NCBI GenBank assembly: GCA_945870025.1
Contig: CAMBQN010000012.1
Coordinates: 1-64,000 of the forward strand
Direction of reading: 5' to 3'
DNA: 64,000 nt
Origin: Akkermansia muciniphila
GTDB lineage: Bacteria > Verrucomicrobiota > Kiritimatiellia > RFP12 > JAAYNR01
Below, in pieces: positions 59,251-64,000 of this stretch. Below the pieces are notes generated by a model, which saw only the letters and a list, made by a program, of their open reading frames with translations, made no database searches and was not told where the DNA came from. Each line of letters opens with the position of its first letter. Positions within the stretch are counted from its first letter, which is position 1. The translations under genes and the position numbers were made by a program.

Positions 59251-59763
59251 ATGACCAAACAGGTTTGTTGGATCGCCGCCGCTGCGGTTGCTTGTGTCTT
59301 AAGCGCGGACGCTGCGTTTGACGCGCGCCCGGTTTCTATCTCCTTCTGGACACAGAAGGAAGGCTCCATTGATGTTGCGGGCCTCCGTCTGAACCTGCCC
59401 CGCGGCCGCAACGATGCGGTGAGCGGTGTAGATCTGGGCATCCTCGGCGAATCTACCTATATGTACGGCGTGCAGGCGAACCTGTTGGCCAATCTTGTGA
59501 GCGACCGCGCCGCCGCGCTCCAGGTCAGCCTGTATAACGATGTGGACGGCATGCTCACGGGCGTCCAGTTCGGAGGCTGGAACAACGCGCGCTGCGGCGA
59601 GGGCTTTCAGGTGGGGCTGCTCAACCTCAGCGACGAGTTCTACGGCGTCCAGTTCGGGTTGATTAATCGCGCCATCCTGTTCCGCGGTTTCCAGGTCGGC
59701 CTCATCAACGTCATCCAGGGGTCGGACGTGCCCTTCATGCCGTTTGTCAACATAGGCTTCTGA
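59251..59763 (+). CDS. LA_2272-type surface-repeat protein
   Basis: A 170-aa exported protein. It has a signal peptide (MTKQVCWIAAAAVACVLSAD, cleavage near DAAFDA) and then a run of about 18-20-residue repeats of the pattern G-(V/F)-Q-(V/F)-G-(L)-(L/I)-N (GFQVGLLNLSDEFYGVQFGL, INRAILFRGFQVGLINVIQG), as in the LA_2272 surface-repeat family first seen in Leptospira. It would form a beta-structure at the cell envelope; its function is unknown. The ATG at 59251 is chosen because an ATG at 59140 would make the hairpin coding. DUF1015 follows 13 bp later. Confidence 0.72.
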   Translation: MTKQVCWIAAAAVACVLSADAAFDARPVSISFWTQKEGSIDVAGLRLNLPRGRNDAVSGVDLGILGESTYMYGVQANLLANLVSDRAAALQVSLYNDVDGMLTGVQFGGWNNARCGEGFQVGLLNLSDEFYGVQFGLINRAILFRGFQVGLINVIQGSDVPFMPFVNIGF

Positions 59764-59776
59764 GAAAGAGCGGGCG

Positions 59777-60994
59777 ATGCAGATCAAGGCCTTTGCGGCG
59801 TGGGTTCCAGCTCCTGGTAAGGCGGCGGCCGTGGCGGCCGTGCCATACGACGTGGTCGATACAGCCGAGGCCCGCGCCCTCGCGGCGGGTAATCCCGACA
59901 GCCTGTTGCACATCTCGCGCCCGGAAATCGACCTGCCCGACACCATCGACATTCATGACGATCGTGTCTATGCGCAGGGATTGCAGGCCTTCCGCGCGTT
60001 TCAGTCACGCGGCACCCTGATCCGCGAGCCGCATCCGTGCCTCTACGTCTACCGGCAGATCATGGGCGCACACAGCCAGACGGGCGTCGTGGTCTGCTGC
60101 CATGCCGACGACTACGAAAACGATATCATCCGCAAGCACGAGAAGACCCGGCGCGACAAGGAAGACGACCGCACCCGCCATACGCTCACCCTCCAGGCCA
60201 ATACCGGTCCGGTGTTCATGACCTATCGTGACAGCGCCCCGCTGGACGCCGCCGTGGCCCGTGTGGTCTCCCAGCCCCCCATGGCCGACTTTACCGCCGC
60301 CGACGGCATTCGCCACACGATCTGGCGAATCGCCGCGGACACGACCGGATGGGCGACGCTTTTTCAGGCCGTCCCTCTGGCCTACATCGCCGACGGCCAC
60401 CATCGCGCCGCCTCCGCTTGGCGCGCCGCCCGGCAGCACCGCGCGGGAAACCCCGACCATGACGGCAGCGAAGAGTACAACTGGTTTCTGGCGGTGCTGT
60501 TTCCGGCGTCTCAACTGCGCATCCTCCCTTATAACCGGTGCGTGGCTGATCTGAACGGCCTCGACGCCGCGACGTTTCTGGAGCGAGTCGGCCGGGTGTT
60601 TGATGTCTGCAAAAGTGGCCGCGCTGAACCGGCCGGCCCGCGCCAGGCGCAGATGTATCTGGCCGGCGACTGGTACACGCTTTCCTGGCCGGCGTTCGAG
60701 GCCGGCCCGGTCGACCGCCTCGATGTGAGCGTCCTGCAGACGCGGCTGCTGGCGCCGCTCCTGGGGATCGATGACCCCCGCACCAGTCAGCGGATCAGCT
60801 TCGTGGGCGGCATCCGCGGCACCGGCGAATTGAAGAAACGGGTCGATTCCGGCCGTGACGCCGTGGCGTTCTCCCTGGCGCCCACGACCGTGCGCGAGAT
60901 GATGGACATCGCCGACGCAGGCCAGATCATGCCTCCCAAAAGCACCTGGTTCGAACCCAAGCTCCGCTCCGGGCTTGTCATCCATACGTTTTGA
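59777..60994 (+). CDS. DUF1015 family protein
   Basis: A 405-aa cytoplasmic protein of the DUF1015 family (ParB-like superfamily, which includes the free-serine kinases SerK and SbnI). The conserved pieces are VPYDVVDTAEARALAAGNPD at the N-terminus, RKHEKTRRDKEDDRTRHTLT, YIADGHHRAASAW (the signature) and a late PKSTWFEPKLRSGLVIHTF. Possible serine kinase or another small-molecule kinase; not proven here. It lies 13 bp after the surface-repeat gene and 23 bp before an aldose-epimerase-like gene, which suggests an operon of three. Confidence 0.88.
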   Translation: MQIKAFAAWVPAPGKAAAVAAVPYDVVDTAEARALAAGNPDSLLHISRPEIDLPDTIDIHDDRVYAQGLQAFRAFQSRGTLIREPHPCLYVYRQIMGAHSQTGVVVCCHADDYENDIIRKHEKTRRDKEDDRTRHTLTLQANTGPVFMTYRDSAPLDAAVARVVSQPPMADFTAADGIRHTIWRIAADTTGWATLFQAVPLAYIADGHHRAASAWRAARQHRAGNPDHDGSEEYNWFLAVLFPASQLRILPYNRCVADLNGLDAATFLERVGRVFDVCKSGRAEPAGPRQAQMYLAGDWYTLSWPAFEAGPVDRLDVSVLQTRLLAPLLGIDDPRTSQRISFVGGIRGTGELKKRVDSGRDAVAFSLAPTTVREMMDIADAGQIMPPKSTWFEPKLRSGLVIHTF

Positions 60995-61017
60995 TCCGTT
61001 ACATCAGGAGGTTGGTT

Positions 61018-62130
61018 ATGGGCATTACACGCAAACCGTTCGGCGGACGCCGGGCGTGGCAGGTGGGCAGCGGCGAGATTGAATTGACGATCCTGGAGGG
61101 CGGCGGACATCTGGCCGCGCTCACGCTGGCCGAGAAACCCGGCCTCAATCCCTTTTGGCAGCCGGTGTGGAAAACCGTTGAACCGTGGCAATACCGCGCC
61201 GCGCGCGACGCCGCTGCCTTCGGCGGCAGCCCGCTGCTCGCCTCGATCGCCGGCCATGTCTTTTGCCTGGGGCACTTCGGTCCCCCCTCCCCTGCAGAGG
61301 CGGCTGCGGGACTCGACACCCACGGCGAGGCGACCGTCATGCGCTGGAAGGAATCGGCGCGCCGCGAAACCAAGACCGTGTCCAAACTCTCCCTCAGTTG
61401 CGCGCTGCTGAAAGAAGGCTTGTTCGTCGAACGAACCTACGCGACACGCGCGGGATCCCACACCATCACCGTGACCACTGTGATCCGCAGCCTGCTCGAC
61501 TTCGACCGTCCCTTCACCGTGTGCGAGCATGGTTCATTCAGCGATCCCTTTCTGGAAAAGGGCGTGACCGTTCTCGATCTGTCGGCGGACAAGGGACAAG
61601 TGATCCGCGCCGGTTTCAGCGACAAGCCGCGGCTCGCACCGGGCGCCTCCTTTGACTGGCCGCTGGCGCCGGGCATCGCTGGCGAGTCGGTGGATCTGCG
61701 GCGAATCGACCGGAAGTACCGCACGAGCGGTGACTTTGCATCGATGCGCATGGATGTCACCCGCGACGATGCCTGGGCCTCGATGCTCAATCCCAAGCTG
61801 GGCGCGGCCGTGGTCTACCAGTGGCGACGGAGCGACTACCCGTGGACCGGCGACTGGGAGGAAAACCACTGCCGTAACGCCGTGCCCTGGGGCGGCAAGA
61901 CACTGGCCCGCGGCGTCGAGTTCGCCAATTCGCCGTTCCCCAGTCCGCTGGAAGAACAGGTGCGCCTCGGACGCCTCTTCGATACGCCCACCTACGGCTG
62001 GCTCCCCGCATTGGGACGAATCGAGACGGTGTTCAAGATCCTGATGCTGCCGGCGCCTGCGGGCGCGGCTGGCGTGGCCGATGTGCGGACCGCAGCCGAC
62101 GGTGCCACCGAGATCGACTGGGTGGTCTGA
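61018..62130 (+). CDS. Aldose 1-epimerase-like protein
   Basis: A 370-aa beta-sandwich protein with the galactose-mutarotase-like fold. Evidence is modest: a start WQVGSGEIELTILEGGGHLA, an ERTYATRAGSHTITVTTVIR strand region, FTVCEHGSFSDPFL with a histidine like the catalytic one, and a C-terminal GWLPALGRIETVFKILMLPA. The family relation is by pattern; mutarotation of a hexose is the most likely function. AGGAGG at 61006-61012 strongly supports the ATG at 61018. Third gene after the surface-repeat and DUF1015 genes. Confidence 0.65.
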   Translation: MGITRKPFGGRRAWQVGSGEIELTILEGGGHLAALTLAEKPGLNPFWQPVWKTVEPWQYRAARDAAAFGGSPLLASIAGHVFCLGHFGPPSPAEAAAGLDTHGEATVMRWKESARRETKTVSKLSLSCALLKEGLFVERTYATRAGSHTITVTTVIRSLLDFDRPFTVCEHGSFSDPFLEKGVTVLDLSADKGQVIRAGFSDKPRLAPGASFDWPLAPGIAGESVDLRRIDRKYRTSGDFASMRMDVTRDDAWASMLNPKLGAAVVYQWRRSDYPWTGDWEENHCRNAVPWGGKTLARGVEFANSPFPSPLEEQVRLGRLFDTPTYGWLPALGRIETVFKILMLPAPAGAAGVADVRTAADGATEIDWVV

Positions 62131-62308
62131 ACAGCGAAACGAGAATGAGATAATCGCAGGCTGGAAATCGGGGGTGGACAACCGCCCCGGGTTCTGGCAT
62201 GATGTATGGCTGCGATTTCGCTACTTTTTTCATTTGGCGGATTTTCAACAGGCGCGCCTGTGCCGGCCAAAGGCGATTTCTCGTTCATTCCATTAGGAGG
62301 GAAGCACC

Positions 62309-64000
62309 ATGAAGGCGGTACATGCGAGTGTGATGGCGGTGGCGGTTCTGTTACTATCGGCGGCGCCGGCGTGGGCGCAAGAGGGCGGGGCGGCAGCCGT
62401 GTCGTTCACGCCGCTGTCGTGGTGGATCGCGCCGTTTGGCGCGGTGTTCGGCCTTTTCTTCGCCTGGGTGTGCTACAAGCTGATGATGCGCGCGCCCACA
62501 GGCAACGCCCGCATGGAAGAGATCGCCGGCTATGTGCGTGAAGGCGCGATGGCCTATCTGAAGCAGCAGTACTCGCGGGTGGGGATGGTGTTCCTGGTCT
62601 TGGTGGTGATCTTCACGGCGCTGGCCTTCTTCAAGGTGCAGAATCCGTTCGTTCCGATCGCGTTCCTGACCGGCGGTTTCTTCTCCGGCCTGTGCGGTTT
62701 CCTGGGCATGAAGACGGCGACGTCGGCCTCGAGCCGCACGGCACAGGGCGCCAGCGAAAGCCTCAACCGCGGACTTCAGGTGGCCTTCCGCTCCGGCGCG
62801 GTCATGGGGTTGGTCGTTGTGGGATTCGGTCTCCTTGACATCACGATGTGGTACCTGATCCTCGACAAGCTGGTCTACACGACCGAGCACATGCAGAACG
62901 GGCTGTGGTTCCTGGTCCCCGCGGGATTCCACCCCTCCGAGAAGATGATGGAGATCACCACCACGATGCTGACGTTCGGGATGGGCGCCTCGACGCAGGC
63001 GCTGTTCGCCCGCGTGGGCGGCGGCATCTTCACCAAGGCGGCCGACGTGGGCGCCGATCTGGTGGGCAAGGTTGAGGCTGGCATTCCCGAGGACGATCCC
63101 CGCAACCCCGCGACCATTGCCGACAACGTGGGTGACAACGTGGGCGATGTGGCTGGTATGGGCGCCGATCTGTACGAGTCGTATTGCGGGGCCATTCTGG
63201 CCACGGCGGCACTGGGCGCGGCGCTGCCCGGCCTCTCGGCCAACATGCAGGTGGGTTATGTCACGGCGCCCATGATCATTGCGGGTGTCGGCACGATCCT
63301 GTCGGTGGCTGGCATTTTCGCGGTGCGCTGCAAGGAAGGAGCCAGCATGATGACGCTCCTGCGGGCGCTGCGCATCGGCACCTGGGGCAGCTCGGCGCTG
63401 ATCATCGTGGCGGCCGCGCTGATGGCGCAGTTCGGCATCATTACGTGGGGGGTGTTTGGCGCCACGATCGCCGGCTTGCTGGCTGGCGTGGCCATCGGCT
63501 ACTCCACTGAATACTACACGTCAGACGAATACGGCCCGACAAAAGGCGTCGCGACGCAGGCCAAGATGGGGCCGGCAACCGTGCTGATCGAGGGGCTGGC
63601 CGTCGGCATGATGTCGGCAGCGATTCCGGTGGTGGTGACCGTGATTGCGATTCTGGCCTCCTTCATTCTGGCAGGCGGGCTGACGAACCTGGCCATGGGC
63701 CTGTATGGCATCGCCTTCTCTGCGGTGGGCATGCTCGCCACGCTGGGAATCACCCTCGCCACGGATGCCTATGGTCCCATCGCCGACAACGCGGGCGGCA
63801 ACGCCGAGATGTCGCATTTGCCTCCCGGCGTCCGCGAACGCACGGATGCTCTGGACATGCTGGGCAACACCACGGCGGCCACCGGCAAGGGCTTTGCGAT
63901 TGCCTCGGCGGCGCTGACGGCTCTGGCCTTGGTGGCGGCCGCGCTTCAGGAAGTGGATATCTGGTTGCACAAGATGCGGGAAGGACTGCAAATGCCCTTC
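62309..64000 (+). CDS. hppA: Membrane-bound K+-dependent pyrophosphatase, 5' part
   Basis: A proton- or sodium-pumping inorganic pyrophosphatase that conserves the energy of PPi hydrolysis, here running off the window after 564 codons (full family length ~700). The signature is [20 protein letters not shown], followed by the [20 protein letters not shown] loop that binds Mg-PPi. [10 protein letters not shown] has Ala where K+-independent enzymes carry Lys, placing it in the K+-dependent class; H+ versus Na+ cannot be decided. The N-terminus ([19 protein letters not shown]) looks like an added signal peptide. AGGAGGG precedes ATG at 62309. The 178-bp gap upstream holds no gene. Confidence 0.93.
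   Translation, partial: MKAVHASVMAVAVLLLSAAPAWAQEGGAAAVSFTPLSWWIAPFGAVFGLFFAWVCYKLMMRAPTGNARMEEIAGYVREGAMAYLKQQYSRVGMVFLVLVVIFTALAFFKVQNPFVPIAFLTGGFFSGLCGFLGMKTATSASSRTAQGASESLNRGLQVAFRSGAVMGLVVVGFGLLDITMWYLILDKLVYTTEHMQNGLWFLVPAGFHPSEKMMEITTTMLTFGMGASTQALFARVGGGIFTKAADVGADLVGKVEAGIPEDDPRNPATIADNVGDNVGDVAGMGADLYESYCGAILATAALGAALPGLSANMQVGYVTAPMIIAGVGTILSVAGIFAVRCKEGASMMTLLRALRIGTWGSSALIIVAAALMAQFGIITWGVFGATIAGLLAGVAIGYSTEYYTSDEYGPTKGVATQAKMGPATVLIEGLAVGMMSAAIPVVVTVIAILASFILAGGLTNLAMGLYGIAFSAVGMLATLGITLATDAYGPIADNAGGNAEMSHLPPGVRERTDALDMLGNTTAATGKGFAIASAALTALALVAAALQEVDIWLHKMREGLQMPF

Noticed and set aside
1-64000. tRNA, rRNA and insertion-sequence genes
   Set aside because: No cloverleaf, rRNA segment or transposase reading frame was found on either strand by eye; a dedicated search could still find a divergent one.

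Overview
The window is a high-GC bacterial chromosome segment with a mosaic of housekeeping genes and a large glycan-degradation region. Several traits point to the PVC superphylum, most likely Kiritimatiellota or a Lentisphaerota/Verrucomicrobiota relative: a very long GreA-type protein of the chlamydial kind, a zinc-ribbon protein fused to a PTS EIIA domain, many glycoside hydrolases and UroD-family proteins inside sugar loci, two four-helix-bundle 'suffix' proteins, and a membrane pyrophosphatase carrying the K+-dependent signature. The taxon is an inference; there is no rRNA or tRNA gene in the window to confirm it.

Layout. 1-12 kb: dut, a membrane protein coupled to a pabB-pabC fusion, an alpha-L-rhamnosidase, an HMGL-type aldolase, ispG, the long GreA, hisG and a 29-residue AURKAIP1/COX24-type small protein. 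11.8-15.6 kb: a TPR protein followed by an accessory patch of three small minus-strand genes, with a ~330-bp sequence duplicated directly upstream of two of the reading frames, then a perfect 42-bp-arm palindrome. 15.7-23.6 kb: aroC and an aroK-aroB fusion (translationally coupled), a BtuC/FecCD permease, and a 1278-aa DUF3857/transglutaminase-like protein whose second transglutaminase domain has lost its cysteine. 23.6-53.4 kb: carbohydrate region with a six-hairpin (GH63/MGH1-like) glycosidase, a carbohydrate-binding lipoprotein, two AraC regulators, Gfo/Idh/MocA oxidoreductase, ThuA, RhaM-type mutarotase, a GH29-like fucosidase, three UroD-family proteins, GH31, a DUF4091 protein with a glycine-rich tail, an AGE epimerase, a beta-helix protein, GH2 beta-mannosidase and a GH-like TIM-barrel protein. 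53.4-64 kb: LolC/E, xylulokinase, the zinc-ribbon/EIIA fusion, HU, a XerC/D recombinase, a small HMA-like lipoprotein, a surface-repeat protein behind a structured leader, DUF1015, an aldose-epimerase-like protein and the 5' part of hppA.

Working together: GH78, RhaM, the aldolase, GH29-like, GH31, GH2, AGE and Gfo/ThuA proteins suggest use of deoxy-hexose- and mannose-containing polysaccharides under AraC control. The UroD-family proteins show Cys/His/Asp-rich sites like those of corrinoid methyltransferases and might handle methylated sugars, but no corrinoid protein lies nearby.

The most striking non-genic signal is a set of intergenic arrays. At each locus a different word of about 6-12 bases is iterated imperfectly and then usually followed, after a spacer, by its reverse complement. 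One array lies in frame inside the DUF4091 gene. Both four-helix-bundle-suffix/zinc-finger genes are bracketed on both sides by their own locus-specific word.
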